Shown: one piece after another, positions 17,004 to 25,443 of the stretch | Layout: every line of letters begins with the position of its first letter | Position numbering within the stretch: the stretch's first letter is position 1 | From: Carbonatibacter sp965199245 | Lineage (GTDB): Bacteria; Pseudomonadota; Alphaproteobacteria; Kiloniellales; Kiloniellaceae | Length of the DNA: 64,000 nucleotides | Assembly: GCA_965199245.1 (NCBI GenBank) | Contig: CBDAQP010000003.1 | Coordinates: 620,001-684,000 of the forward strand | Direction of reading: 5' to 3' | Program-made: the position numbers and the translations under genes | The notes under the pieces: model-generated | Database searches by the model: none | The model's input: the letters and a program-made list of their open reading frames with translations, nothing else | What the model was told of the DNA's origin: nothing

Positions 17004-17529
17004 TTGCCTCTCGTTAAAAATTCCTGGACAACAACTAAAGCACGAAAGAATCCAATATCCAAAAAACCGGCCTTAAAAAACTGGATTTTCCCTGCAACCC
17101 CGGTGAGCCAAAGTCAGGCTGACTCAACAGATCAACTGTAAACGCTTTTTTTCTCATAATCAAGCACAAAACGTTTTCTGAAATAGCTTCCCCTTTCCCA
17201 TATAGTGTAATCACGGGATAAAAATACAGGGTTATCTCTTTTTCAGGATGATTTCACAATGACCCTGGCGCATCGCCATCACGACATATCAGACAGGGTT
17301 TGGAGGCTTTTGGAGCCAAATTTCCCGAACCACCAAAGAACCCTGGGCGGTATTGCCTATGGCAACCGTTTGTTCATCAGCACCGTTTTCCGGATCATGC
17401 ACACTTGAATATTACGAGAGGCCGCAAAGCGAGGAATATCATCCTTCCTTGATGTCATTCATATCAGTGCCATCACAATATGGGCAAAATCCCGTGACTG
17501 CATTACCTTCAATAGTCTCATCTCAAAAG
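17004..17529. other. Unusual gap splitting tolB from pal
   Basis: In most relatives tolB and pal are nearly adjacent; here 526 bp lie between them. The middle holds a plus-strand transposase fragment (17259-17408). Reading the minus strand before pal, TTGATT and TACAGT at a 17-nt spacing (about 17128-17156) could be a pal promoter, but the match is modest. The rest (17409-17529) shows no recognisable gene. Confidence 0.6.
17259..17408 (+). pseudogene. Remnant of an IS5-type transposase N-terminus
   Basis: A 49-codon frame from an ATG at 17259 contains HDISDRVWRLLEPNFP and then GGIAYGNRLFISTVFRI. This follows the N-terminal pattern of IS5-family transposases (D-x2-W-x2-L-x-P ... GG-x-A-x2-NR-x-FI-x-x-VF-x-I). 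Homologues continue with the RTGAPWRDLP block, but here the similarity stops and TGA follows four codons later. The DDE domain and both element ends are missing. I recognise this from the pattern; a database search was not possible. Confidence 0.6.
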
Positions 17530-18858
17530 TTATTGAAGAAGAGGCGACCACGCAGGGTCGGTTCCATCCAGTGGGGTGGCAATTTCACGCGCGTTGTACC
17601 CTGTCAGATCAATCGTCTGCAAGCGGGCAGAAAACCGTCCCTGAGAATCAGCGCGGCTTTGACGATAGAACGAGAGGACACGCCCATTCGGCGACCAGGT
17701 TGGCCCCTCAACATGGAAATCTTCGGCCAGCATACGTTCGCCTGTTCCATCCGGACGCATCACACCGATATAGAATGCACCACCTACAATCCGGGTAAAG
17801 GCGATCAAATCACCGCGCGGTGACCAAACTGGCGTTCCATAGGCCCCCGGGTTAAAAGTAATCCGTCTCACCTCAGAACCATCCCGGCGCATGGTATAGA
17901 GCTGTTGCGACCCCCCGCGATCAGAATTGAAAACAATATAATCCCCATCCGGAGAAGCAGACGGCGAGGTGTCAATCGCCGGATTATTGGTCAATCGCTC
18001 TATTTTACGCGTCTGCAAGTCCATTGCAAAAATATCCGTATTGCCCTTTTCCGCCATCGACATCAAAACGGTATTGCCATCGGGCGTAAAGCGCGGTGCA
18101 AAGGTCATACCACGAAAATCACCCAGCACTTCCTGTTGTCCCGTATTCAAATTCAACAGATAAACACGCGGCTGACCGCTTTCGTAGGATAGGTAGGTAA
18201 TTTCCTGACGGCTGGGCGAAAAACGCGGTGTAAAGACATCAGCGCGCCCATCTGTCAAGAATTTGTGATCAAAGCCATCCTGATCCATAATGGCCAGACG
18301 ACGGCGGCGTTTGTCCTGCGTTCCAGATTCGGAAATATAGACAATCCGCGTATTGAAGTAGCCTTCTTCACCCGTCAAGCGTCTATAAATTTGATCAGAC
18401 GCATAGTGTGCGATCCGCCGCCAGGCTGTTTTTGTATTTTCAAGTGCGAATCCAATCATTTGGTTTTCGGCGAACACATCAATCAAACGAATTTCAACAC
18501 GCAACCGCCCATCCGCCTGCACAAGAGTCCGCCCCATAACCAGAGCCTGTGCGCTGACCAAACGCCAGTCCCCATAACGCACCCCGGCATGCAAAGATGC
18601 GCTGTCTTGAATAAAAGCTTTTTTGTCGATGGGCCGAAACAATCCCGAGCGTTCCAGGTTATCCTTAATGACCTGAGCAATATCACGCCCAATGCGTTGC
18701 GCCTCGGGTCGGGAACCGGCAAAATCTGTCACCGCAATCGGCAAGGGCGCGACATGCCCGCGCGTAATATCAACATTCAATTCAGCCCGTGTCGGCGACA
18801 ACACAGCAGAAAAAGCCGTCACAACAATAATAAACAGCATAAAACTTCTGATGGTCAC
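17530..18858 (-). CDS. tolB: Tol-Pal system translocation protein TolB
   Basis: This 442-residue periplasmic protein links Pal to the TolA-driven machine. A signal peptide with hydrophobic core MLFIIVVTAFSAVL is cut near SPTRA/ELNV. An N-terminal domain (about 26-160) precedes a six-bladed beta-propeller with repeated D-G-x5-F and P-x-WSP patterns (SPSRQEITYLSYE, SPDGDYIVFNSDRGG, SPRGDLIAFTR). The GTG start at 18858 has AAGGAG 7 nt upstream. tolA lies 124 bp upstream and pal is 526 bp downstream across the insertion remnant. Confidence 0.95.
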   Translation of the reverse strand: MTIRSFMLFIIVVTAFSAVLSPTRAELNVDITRGHVAPLPIAVTDFAGSRPEAQRIGRDIAQVIKDNLERSGLFRPIDKKAFIQDSASLHAGVRYGDWRLVSAQALVMGRTLVQADGRLRVEIRLIDVFAENQMIGFALENTKTAWRRIAHYASDQIYRRLTGEEGYFNTRIVYISESGTQDKRRRRLAIMDQDGFDHKFLTDGRADVFTPRFSPSRQEITYLSYESGQPRVYLLNLNTGQQEVLGDFRGMTFAPRFTPDGNTVLMSMAEKGNTDIFAMDLQTRKIERLTNNPAIDTSPSASPDGDYIVFNSDRGGSQQLYTMRRDGSEVRRITFNPGAYGTPVWSPRGDLIAFTRIVGGAFYIGVMRPDGTGERMLAEDFHVEGPTWSPNGRVLSFYRQSRADSQGRFSARLQTIDLTGYNAREIATPLDGTDPAWSPLLQ

Positions 18859-18982
18859 GCGATGGCTCCTTGTCTCTTTACCCGATCATCCCTAACACAG
18901 GGTCGTTACTTTTCTTCAAAACTGCCCCGAAAACATTATTTTGACAAGTCCGGTCTTTGCCCCAAAAGCGAATGGAGTGTTT

Positions 18983-19822
18983 CTACTGTCCCTCGAAAAG
19001 GTGCGACGGGTCAAAGACGAGGTGAATTCTTTTCCAATCATTATAGTAGTCGGTGTTCAATTGATCAAAGGGTGCGGCAGCAAAAACTGCGGCACGCGCC
19101 CGCTCTGCGGCCGCCCGGAAAAAGGCATCGCGATTAAAACGCGAAATGTCTTGAATGTTCACTTCTGACACTTTGCCCGCCGGGGTCAGATCAATCGTCA
19201 TCCGCACAACAAAATCACGCGCATTCCGCGCCCCCGGTTCCAATTTCCACCTGCGTTCAACAGCCTGACGCACGATCTGTTCCATCCCGGCAATCTGGAC
19301 AGCAGACGCCTTTTTCTCGACAGGTGACGGGCGCACGGCCTGTTTGCGTTTTTTGGCAGGTTTCTCCTTGAGCTTCTCAATATTTCTCAAAATAGAGGCC
19401 AAAGAATCAGATTTTTCCTGAGGAGGATCAGGGCGCGCAGGCGGCTTTGGACGCAACTTCGGTTTTGGTGCAACAACCTGTTCTGGTTCTGGTTCTGGTT
19501 CTGGTTCCGGCTCTGGCTCTGGCTCCGGCTCCGGTTCCGGCTCTGGCTCTGGCTCTGGTTCTGGTTCCGGCTCTGGCTCCGGCTCCGGTTCCGGCTCTGG
19601 CTCCGGCTCCGGCTCCGGCTCTGGTTCCGGCTCTGGCTCTGGCTCTGGCTCCGGCTCTGGCACAACAACAGAACTGTCACGAAGACGGGCAAAATCTGCC
19701 TCGCTGATGAGATCAACAGGCACGCGTGGCGACAACTGCGGAGGGTCGCGAAAAGCAGGCAAACCAAAAACGAGGCCCAAAACCAGCACCGTGTGAAGGA
19801 AGAAAGAAAGAAAAATCCCCAC
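18983..19822 (-). CDS. tolA: TolA/TonB-like envelope spanning protein with 30 Pro-Glu repeats
   Basis: This 279-residue protein is the inner-membrane arm that reaches to TolB and Pal. One N-terminal membrane helix (about 3-22) is followed by 30 uninterrupted Pro-Glu dipeptides (residues 55-114), a basic Pro/Lys linker, and a C-terminal TonB/TolA-like domain (about 175-279). Usual TolA proteins span the periplasm with a long Ala/Lys-rich helix; here the stiff Pro-Glu rod takes that role. The GTG start is 6 bp after tolR. Identity rests on position after tolQ-tolR and on the domain layout. Confidence 0.88.
   Translation of the reverse strand: MGIFLSFFLHTVLVLGLVFGLPAFRDPPQLSPRVPVDLISEADFARLRDSSVVVPEPEPEPEPEPEPEPEPEPEPEPEPEPEPEPEPEPEPEPEPEPEPEPEPEPEPEPEPEPEQVVAPKPKLRPKPPARPDPPQEKSDSLASILRNIEKLKEKPAKKRKQAVRPSPVEKKASAVQIAGMEQIVRQAVERRWKLEPGARNARDFVVRMTIDLTPAGKVSEVNIQDISRFNRDAFFRAAAERARAAVFAAAPFDQLNTDYYNDWKRIHLVFDPSHLFEGQ
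19481..19660 (-). repeat. Hexanucleotide tract, 30 units, in tolA
   Basis: Thirty units of CC(A/G)GA(A/G)-type hexamers on the coding strand (plus strand: TTCTGG, TTCCGG, CTCTGG, CTCCGG) run without a break for 180 bp. All encode Pro-Glu. Synonymous third positions vary, so the array is not brand-new. Gain or loss of units would keep the frame and change the rod length by two residues each. Confidence 0.95.
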
Positions 19823-19827
19823 AGATT

Positions 19828-20304
19828 TTAATCCTGACGTCCGTTTTCGTCCTGTCCGGATGGACTTTTTGTAATTAAGGCCAGACGATTAAACCCCGCA
19901 TTCTGTAAGTCTGCCATGACACGGGCGACATTTCCGTAAGGGGCCGCGCGATCACCACGAACATAGATTCGGGTCTCTGGCCTATTGCGGGTAATGGCTT
20001 GCAAACGCGGCACTAACTGCCCTGCCCCAACAACCGATTCTTGAAGGAAAACCTCACCCGTTTTGCGAATGGTCACGACCAGAGGCTCTTCGGCCTCTGT
20101 TATGGCCTTTGCCCGCGTTCTCGGCAAATCAACCGGAACCCCAACGGTCAAAAGAGGAGCCGTGACCATAAAAACAATTAACAGCACCAACATCACATCG
20201 ACAAAAGGCGTCACGTTGATGTCACTCATCGGGCGATAGGCAGAACGCCCCCAACGGCGCGACCGACGACCACCCCCGCCAGACAGGTTCACACCCATGG
20301 TCAC
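19828..20304 (-). CDS. tolR: Tol system biopolymer transport protein TolR
   Basis: This 158-residue ExbD/TolR family protein forms the proton channel with TolQ. A basic Gly/Arg-rich N-terminus precedes a single membrane helix at about 33-55, in which the essential Asp36 (NVTPFVDVMLVLLIVF) carries protons. The periplasmic domain follows with IYVRGDRAAPYG, typical of the family. The start overlaps the tolQ stop by 4 nt, so translation is coupled. Confidence 0.95.
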   Translation of the reverse strand: MTMGVNLSGGGGRRSRRWGRSAYRPMSDINVTPFVDVMLVLLIVFMVTAPLLTVGVPVDLPRTRAKAITEAEEPLVVTIRKTGEVFLQESVVGAGQLVPRLQAITRNRPETRIYVRGDRAAPYGNVARVMADLQNAGFNRLALITKSPSGQDENGRQD

Positions 20305-21059
20305 GTTTCCTCAAGCTGACGGGACAACAGGGCTGAAAATTCACCCGCAAAGGACTCCAGACGCGCCGCATAGCGGGCTATATCACTGGACAGCTTGTTA
20401 TAGGCCAAAACTGCCGGAATTGCAGCGACAAGCCCCAAAGCCGTAGCAAAAAGAGCCTCTGCAATACCGGGCGCGACAACAGCCAATGACGTATTGTTCG
20501 AAGCCGCGATAGAGGTAAAGGCATTCATAATCCCCCAAACTGTCCCAAACAGACCGATAAAAGGCGCGGCAGACCCAACGGAGGCCAAAAAGCCCATGTT
20601 GCGTTCGACGGTTTCCATATCCCTGTTGAGGCTCAAATCCATGACGCGCTCAATCCGCTGTTGTAATCCGGCACGCGCACTGTCCGAACGTGCAGGCTCC
20701 GCCCGATTTCCGGTGCGTTGCCATTCCCCCATTGCCGCGACAAAAATATTGGACACAGGATCATTGGCACGCTTTTCCAAACGTTCAAAAAGCTCTGACA
20801 AAGGCCCACCAGACCAGAAGGCTTCTTCAAACTGATCGGCCTTACGCCGCAAACGACGCAACAACAGGGTTTTATCAATCATCACCGCCCATGACCAAAC
20901 AGATGCAAGTACCAACAAAACCATCACCGCCTTAACGACGACATCCGCCTGCATAAACAATCCCCAGATGCTCAGATCATGGTTGGTTACATTCAAAACC
21001 ACCGATTCCACTTGCCTGACTCCAAATTCTGTCATCCGCGATTCTGTTTCATTTTCCAT
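20301..21059 (-). CDS. tolQ: Tol system motor protein TolQ
   Basis: This 252-residue MotA/TolQ/ExbB protein has three membrane helices (about 34-55, 140-165, 175-200). The conserved stretch NMGFLASVGSAAPFIGLFGTVWGIMN covers the end of the periplasmic loop and helix 2. The frame opens at 21080, but AGGAG in the end of ybgC best fits the ATG at 21059 (8-nt spacing); an ATG at 21065 forms an ATGA overlap with ybgC but is too close to that site. It uses the proton gradient to drive TolA. Confidence 0.95.
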   Translation of the reverse strand: MENETESRMTEFGVRQVESVVLNVTNHDLSIWGLFMQADVVVKAVMVLLVLASVWSWAVMIDKTLLLRRLRRKADQFEEAFWSGGPLSELFERLEKRANDPVSNIFVAAMGEWQRTGNRAEPARSDSARAGLQQRIERVMDLSLNRDMETVERNMGFLASVGSAAPFIGLFGTVWGIMNAFTSIAASNNTSLAVVAPGIAEALFATALGLVAAIPAVLAYNKLSSDIARYAARLESFAGEFSALLSRQLEET

Positions 21060-21061
21060 CG

Positions 21062-21529
21062 TCATTTCTCCTGTTGCCACAACTTGCCCAGGCCATTTTT
21101 TAATTCTGCAGGCGGACGCGCCAGCCTGCCATCACCGTCGTGTAAAAGCACAACGCGTACATCAACCGAGGCCAAGAGATCATCCGCACGTAAGATCTGA
21201 TGCGCGAAATCCAATGTGACACCACGGATCGGTTTCAAGCGAGTCTGAACCACCAGCATATCATCTATACATGCCGGACGCTTGAAATCAGCAAAACAAT
21301 CCTTTACGGCAAAAAAAAGGCCATAATTCCTTTGCAAAAAATCATGAACAGACTCCTCACCCGTGCCTAATTTCAAAAAACGCAAGGACTCCGTGCGCCC
21401 CCGTTCCGCAAATTTCAAATAATTGACGTGATACACGATGCCAGTAAAATCCGTGTCCTCGTAAAAAACACGGATGGGTAGTCTAAAAACCCCCGGCTCA
21501 AAAACACCACTGAGGGGAAGAATGCTCAT
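21062..21529 (-). CDS. ybgC: Tol-Pal-associated acyl-CoA thioesterase
   Basis: This 155-residue hot-dog-fold thioesterase contains the 4HBT active site pattern VFYEDTDFTGIVYHVNYLKF with its catalytic Asp near residue 26. The family hydrolyses acyl-CoA and is nearly always the first gene of tol-pal operons, as here. It overlaps ruvB by ATGA upstream and its 3' end carries the tolQ ribosome site. Its role in envelope biology is not settled. Confidence 0.93.
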   Translation of the reverse strand: MSILPLSGVFEPGVFRLPIRVFYEDTDFTGIVYHVNYLKFAERGRTESLRFLKLGTGEESVHDFLQRNYGLFFAVKDCFADFKRPACIDDMLVVQTRLKPIRGVTLDFAHQILRADDLLASVDVRVVLLHDGDGRLARPPAELKNGLGKLWQQEK

Positions 21530-22587
21530 GGTGTTTCGTCCTCGACAACCCCGGGCAGATCACCTTGTGCGTTTGCCTGGGGGAGCAACGGAGGTGTCAA
21601 CCCCAGGTAACGATGCCCGGCCTGTGTCAACATCCGCCCACGCGGTGTACGCTGCACAAGCCCTTGCTGAATCAAATAAGGCTCAATCACGTCTTCGAGC
21701 GCATCACGCTGTTCAGACAGGGCCGCCGCCAATGTTTCCGCCCCAACTGGCCCACCGCCATAGTGCTCGGCGATCAAACCAAGGTATCTGCGATCCATCG
21801 CATCCAGGCCACAGTCATCAACATCCAGTCGCTTCAACGCCACATCGGCGGCGGCGGCGGTAATTTCAACCAGACCATCAACCGCCGCAAAATCGCGCAC
21901 CCGTCGCAACAATCGCCCGGCCACACGCGGCGTTCCCCGTGCCCGTCGTGCAATTTCCAACGCCCCATCTGCCGTTATCTCCGCCCCCAATAGCCCCGCC
22001 GCACGCAGAACCACCCGTTGCAGTTCCTCGGGCGTATAAAATTGAAGCCGCAGAGGAATACCAAAGCGTTCGCGCAAAGGCGTTGAAATCAAGCCAGAGC
22101 GTGTCGTGGCCCCGATCAGGGTAAAGGGCGGCAGGTCAATCTGCACAGAACGGGCAGCGGGGCCTTCGCCAATGATGAGGTCAAGTTTAAAATCCTCCAT
22201 CGCCGGATAGAGAATTTCTTCGACCTGAGCAGTCAAGCGATGAATTTCATCGATAAACAAGACATCATGAGGTTGCAAATTGGTCAAAAGAGCCGCCAAA
22301 TCCCCCGCCTTGGCAATCACAGGGCCAGAGGTCGCCCGAAAACCCACTCCCAATTCACGGGCCACAACCTGCGACAGCGTGGTTTTCCCCAGACCGGGCG
22401 GGCCGAAAAAAAGCACATGATCCAACGCATCCCCGCGTCCTCTCGCGGCTGTGATGAAAATGCCAAGGTTTTCGCGCAGTTGGCGTTGCCCGATAAATTC
22501 ATCAAGAGTCAAGGGACGCAACGCATGATCCGCGCGATCTCCGCAGGAAAATTCTGGCGAAACCAGTCTGTCTTGTTCATCAATCAT
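21526..22587 (-). CDS. ruvB: Holliday junction branch migration ATPase RuvB
   Basis: This 353-residue AAA+ motor forms hexamers that pump DNA through the RuvA-bound junction. Walker A GPPGLGKT is at 62-69, Walker B FIDEIH at 111-116, the sensor region GATTRSGLISTPLRERFG follows, and a C-terminal winged-helix domain contains RTPRGRML. The length is normal. ruvA is 36 bp upstream and ybgC overlaps its end by 4 nt, so recombination and Tol genes share a transcript. Confidence 0.96.
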   Translation of the reverse strand: MIDEQDRLVSPEFSCGDRADHALRPLTLDEFIGQRQLRENLGIFITAARGRGDALDHVLFFGPPGLGKTTLSQVVARELGVGFRATSGPVIAKAGDLAALLTNLQPHDVLFIDEIHRLTAQVEEILYPAMEDFKLDLIIGEGPAARSVQIDLPPFTLIGATTRSGLISTPLRERFGIPLRLQFYTPEELQRVVLRAAGLLGAEITADGALEIARRARGTPRVAGRLLRRVRDFAAVDGLVEITAAAADVALKRLDVDDCGLDAMDRRYLGLIAEHYGGGPVGAETLAAALSEQRDALEDVIEPYLIQQGLVQRTPRGRMLTQAGHRYLGLTPPLLPQANAQGDLPGVVEDETP

Positions 22588-22623
22588 TTTGCTTTTCCAT
22601 CACAAGACCACAAAAACACGGAA

Positions 22624-23229
22624 CTAGGGCATCAATTCCTTAAGACCTGCACGGATCAGGCTTTCGATACTCTGGTTTGCGCCCTGTTCTGAAGATATTT
22701 TTGAAATGATGTCAAAGGCTTCGGCGCGACGATAGCCGAGATTAACCAACGCAGACACAGCATCCTCTGGCACAGTATGACCCTCAGGACGCAGGTTCTC
22801 GCCCTCTGGGGACAGCCCACCCTCCAGGGACAGAACCTTGTCCTTTAATTCGTTGACAATGCGCTGTGCCAGCTTTGGCCCCACACCATTGGCCCGTGTC
22901 AGAGCCGTTTTATCCCGCGCCGCAAGAGCAACCATAATGTCCTGCGCCGACAGCGCGGACAGCACGGCAAGCCCCACCCGCGCCCCGACTCCCTGGACAG
23001 TACAGAGCAAATGATAGCAGTCCTTTTCTGCTTGAGCGGAAAAACCATAGAGCGTGATCTGATCTTCGCGCACATGGGTTTCAATCAACAAACTGGCGGC
23101 CTCACCAACAGGCGGCAAATCCTCCAGTGTCCGCGTCGAACACTGCACATGATACCCAACCCCCCCAACGTCCAGGAGCACCCAATCTGCCCCCGTGCTA
23201 TCCACCAGTCCCTTCAATTTCCCAATCAT
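22624..23229 (-). CDS. ruvA: Holliday junction branch migration protein RuvA
   Basis: This 201-residue protein tetramerises on four-way junctions. Domain I (OB fold) opens MIGKLKGLVD, the helix-hairpin-helix domain contains VQGVGARVGLAVLSAL and ANGVGPKLAQRIVNEL, and the C-terminal domain (about 150-201) contacts RuvB. The ATG at 23229 is the last of three ATGA motifs in a 17-bp tandem repeat, so its translation may depend on two tiny upstream cistrons (see repeat at 23224-23274). Confidence 0.95.
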   Translation of the reverse strand: MIGKLKGLVDSTGADWVLLDVGGVGYHVQCSTRTLEDLPPVGEAASLLIETHVREDQITLYGFSAQAEKDCYHLLCTVQGVGARVGLAVLSALSAQDIMVALAARDKTALTRANGVGPKLAQRIVNELKDKVLSLEGGLSPEGENLRPEGHTVPEDAVSALVNLGYRRAEAFDIISKISSEQGANQSIESLIRAGLKELMP

Positions 23230-23274
23230 TTCCCCCGCCCCATCATTTCCCCAACCCCATCATTTCCCCAACCC
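23224..23274 (-). repeat. 17-bp tandem repeat, three copies, across the ruvC stop and ruvA start
   Basis: Copies at 23258-23274 and 23241-23257 are identical; that at 23224-23240 differs at three bases. Each copy contains GAAATGA on the minus strand. The first is the ruvC stop, the last is the ruvA start. The two intervening frames (23263-23243, MMGLGK; 23246-23226, MMGRGK) each stop inside the next ATGA, giving a chain of three stop-start overlaps. Confidence 0.9.
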
Positions 23275-23781
23275 CTGTTGTTGTCGTTTTCCCCAGACCT
23301 GTTGGGTTGACAAGTTATGTGCATGACAAATCGCCACCGCCAGCGCATCTGCGGCATCTGACGAATGTAGATCACAACCGGGCAAGAGCCGCGCCACCAT
23401 CATCTGCACCTGCTTTTTGTCTGCGTGGCCTGTCCCTGCCACTGATTTTTTAACAATCATTGGCAGGTATTCCCCAACGGACACCCCCGATAACGCAGGC
23501 GTGGCGAGAGCCATCCCCCGGGCCATCCCCAATTTGAGCGTCGAGTCGGGGTTTTTATTCGCTAATGTCACCTCAACCGCCGCCGCCGATGGAGTCCACT
23601 CCTCCATGACAGCTTGCAATCCCCTGTGCAAATAGACAAGACGCTCGGCAAGTGGACAATCCGCCGTCGTCCTGATCGTCCCGTTGGCGACGTGCCCTAA
23701 ACGATTATCGACTGAATCAATGACCCCCCATCCCGTCGCCCGCAGGCCCGGATCAATCCCCAGGATACGCACAGGACGCAT
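23260..23781 (-). CDS. ruvC: Holliday junction endodeoxyribonuclease RuvC
   Basis: This 173-residue dimeric nuclease cuts Holliday junctions symmetrically. The four catalytic acids fit the family: D10 in GIDPG, E70, D142 and D145 in DAADALAVA. The C-terminal residues GLGK are encoded within the 17-bp tandem repeat. The ATG at 23781 lies 6 bp after the yebC stop. It is the first gene of ruvC-ruvA-ruvB. Confidence 0.95.
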   Translation of the reverse strand: MRPVRILGIDPGLRATGWGVIDSVDNRLGHVANGTIRTTADCPLAERLVYLHRGLQAVMEEWTPSAAAVEVTLANKNPDSTLKLGMARGMALATPALSGVSVGEYLPMIVKKSVAGTGHADKKQVQMMVARLLPGCDLHSSDAADALAVAICHAHNLSTQQVWGKRQQQGLGK

Positions 23782-23787
23782 TAAAAA

Positions 23788-24531
23788 TCACCTGGCAAGG
23801 GCGGCGACGACAGGAATATCAAAATTTGCACTCACCGCGCCCACATCATCATTGTCATCCAACGCATCAATCAGTTTTAGCATCGTGCGGGCCTTGTCTT
23901 CGTCCAGGGCAATAGGATTTTGCGGTTTCCACACCAAACCCAACTCTGCCGGATTGCCAAAACGCTCAATTAAAATATCCCGCACAGCGGCAAAATCTGA
24001 CGGATCACAAAAAATTTCATGCCCATCATCGCCGCTTTCGACGTTGTTGGCCCCGGCCTCGACAGCAACGTCAAACATCTCATCCGCAGGGGCCGCCGCC
24101 GCCGGATAGATCATCTGCCCAACGCGATCAAACATAAAGGACACCGCCCCCGTTTCCGCCATATTGCCCCCGTGTTTTGAAAAGGCCGCGCGCACTTCGG
24201 ATGCGGTGCGATTGCGATTGTCCGTCATGGCTTCGACAATCACCGCAACACCACCAGGGCCATAGCCTTCGTAGCGAATTTCTTCGTAGTTTGCGACATC
24301 TTCGCCCCCGGCAACGCGTTTGATCGCCCGGTCAATATTATCCTTTGGCATATTGGCGGCCCGCGCGGCAATCACCGCATTCCGCAGGGTTGAATTTTGT
24401 TCCGGATCTGGCAAGCCGCTACGGGCCGCGACCATAATTTCGCGGGTATGACGGGCAAAAATCTTGGCCCGTTTGCGATCCTGTGCCCCCTTGCGGTGCA
24501 TAATGTTTTTAAACTGTGAATGACCTGCCAT
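23788..24531 (-). CDS. yebC: YebC/PmpR family regulatory protein
   Basis: This 247-residue protein opens MAGHSQFKNIMHRKGAQD, diagnostic of the family. Three-domain proteins of this kind were described as transcription regulators; more recent work links the family to ribosomes stalled at proline stretches. It sits directly before ruvC, a widespread arrangement. The same window encodes a TolA with 30 Pro-Glu pairs, a possible client, although that link is my inference. Confidence 0.94.
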   Translation of the reverse strand: MAGHSQFKNIMHRKGAQDRKRAKIFARHTREIMVAARSGLPDPEQNSTLRNAVIAARAANMPKDNIDRAIKRVAGGEDVANYEEIRYEGYGPGGVAVIVEAMTDNRNRTASEVRAAFSKHGGNMAETGAVSFMFDRVGQMIYPAAAAPADEMFDVAVEAGANNVESGDDGHEIFCDPSDFAAVRDILIERFGNPAELGLVWKPQNPIALDEDKARTMLKLIDALDDNDDVGAVSANFDIPVVAALAR

Positions 24532-24624
24532 TTCTCTTTACCTCAAGACTGATGGTCGAAAGATTGGTAACACCTGACCCCTTTAAAATAATTTAAAGCC
24601 TCTGCACAAGCTGACAAAGATTTT

Positions 24625-25443
24625 TTATAGTGTCGGCAATGAAGGGGACAGCCGCCCCCCGACACGCACCGGGGCGACCCGCTTTGCGAAACCCGTATCA
24701 TCATCCGTTTCAACAAACAAACCACAGAGCGTCGCCTCACCCTCCGCCGGGGTCATGCGCGCAGGGGGAATGGGGTTGATAAAACGCTGAATGGGAATAT
24801 CTGCAACCATACCAATCACCGAATCGTAATCCCCGGTCATTCCTGTATCAGTCTGAAAAGCCGTCCCCCCGTTCAAAATTCGGTCATCTGCAGTTGGGAT
24901 ATGGGTATGGGTTCCGGCAACGACAGAGACCTGACCGTCTAGATAACACCCCATCGCGCCCTTTTCACTGGTGGCTTCGCCGTGAAAATCGACGAGGATC
25001 GCCTCAACATCACGCCCCATCTGAACACGGGACAACACCCGACGCACAGCCGCAAAGGGATCATCTACAAGCGTTTTCATAAAAACCCGTGCGAGCAAAT
25101 TGATGACCAACACACGCTGCCCCCCCGCCGCGTGAAAAATTGTGGCCCCCTTGCCCGGTGCGCCCTCGGAAAAATTCAACGGACGCAATAGGCGCGGTTC
25201 CTGGATAATCCAGGTGACACAGGCCCGCTGATCCCACGAATGATCGCCGCCCGTGATGACATCAACCCCGGCGGCGAAAAAATCCTGACAGATTTTTGGC
25301 GTCATCCCCCGCCCCGCCGCCGCGTTTTCTCCGTTGACCACGACGAAATCAAGAGACAGCTTTTCGCGCAACAAGGGAATATGCGCGGCGATAGCCTCAC
25401 GCCCGGAACGGGCGAACACATCACCACAAAACATTATGCGCAC
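24625..25443 (-). CDS. ymdB: YmdB-type metallophosphoesterase (TIGR00282 family)
   Basis: About 272 residues. It has the dinuclear metallophosphoesterase motifs GDVFARSGRE, VVNGENAAAGRG, and GGDHSWD near the N-terminus, then DFHGEATSEK, and GTHTHIPTAD toward the C-terminus. Bacillus YmdB is a phosphodiesterase acting on 2',3'-cyclic nucleotides. I take the GTG at 25443, since the protein then begins MRIMFCGDV like its relatives, giving a 10-nt overlap with fau; the ATG at 25434 is the alternative. It follows fau on the same strand. Confidence 0.9.
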   Translation of the reverse strand: MRIMFCGDVFARSGREAIAAHIPLLREKLSLDFVVVNGENAAAGRGMTPKICQDFFAAGVDVITGGDHSWDQRACVTWIIQEPRLLRPLNFSEGAPGKGATIFHAAGGQRVLVINLLARVFMKTLVDDPFAAVRRVLSRVQMGRDVEAILVDFHGEATSEKGAMGCYLDGQVSVVAGTHTHIPTADDRILNGGTAFQTDTGMTGDYDSVIGMVADIPIQRFINPIPPARMTPAEGEATLCGLFVETDDDTGFAKRVAPVRVGGRLSPSLPTL

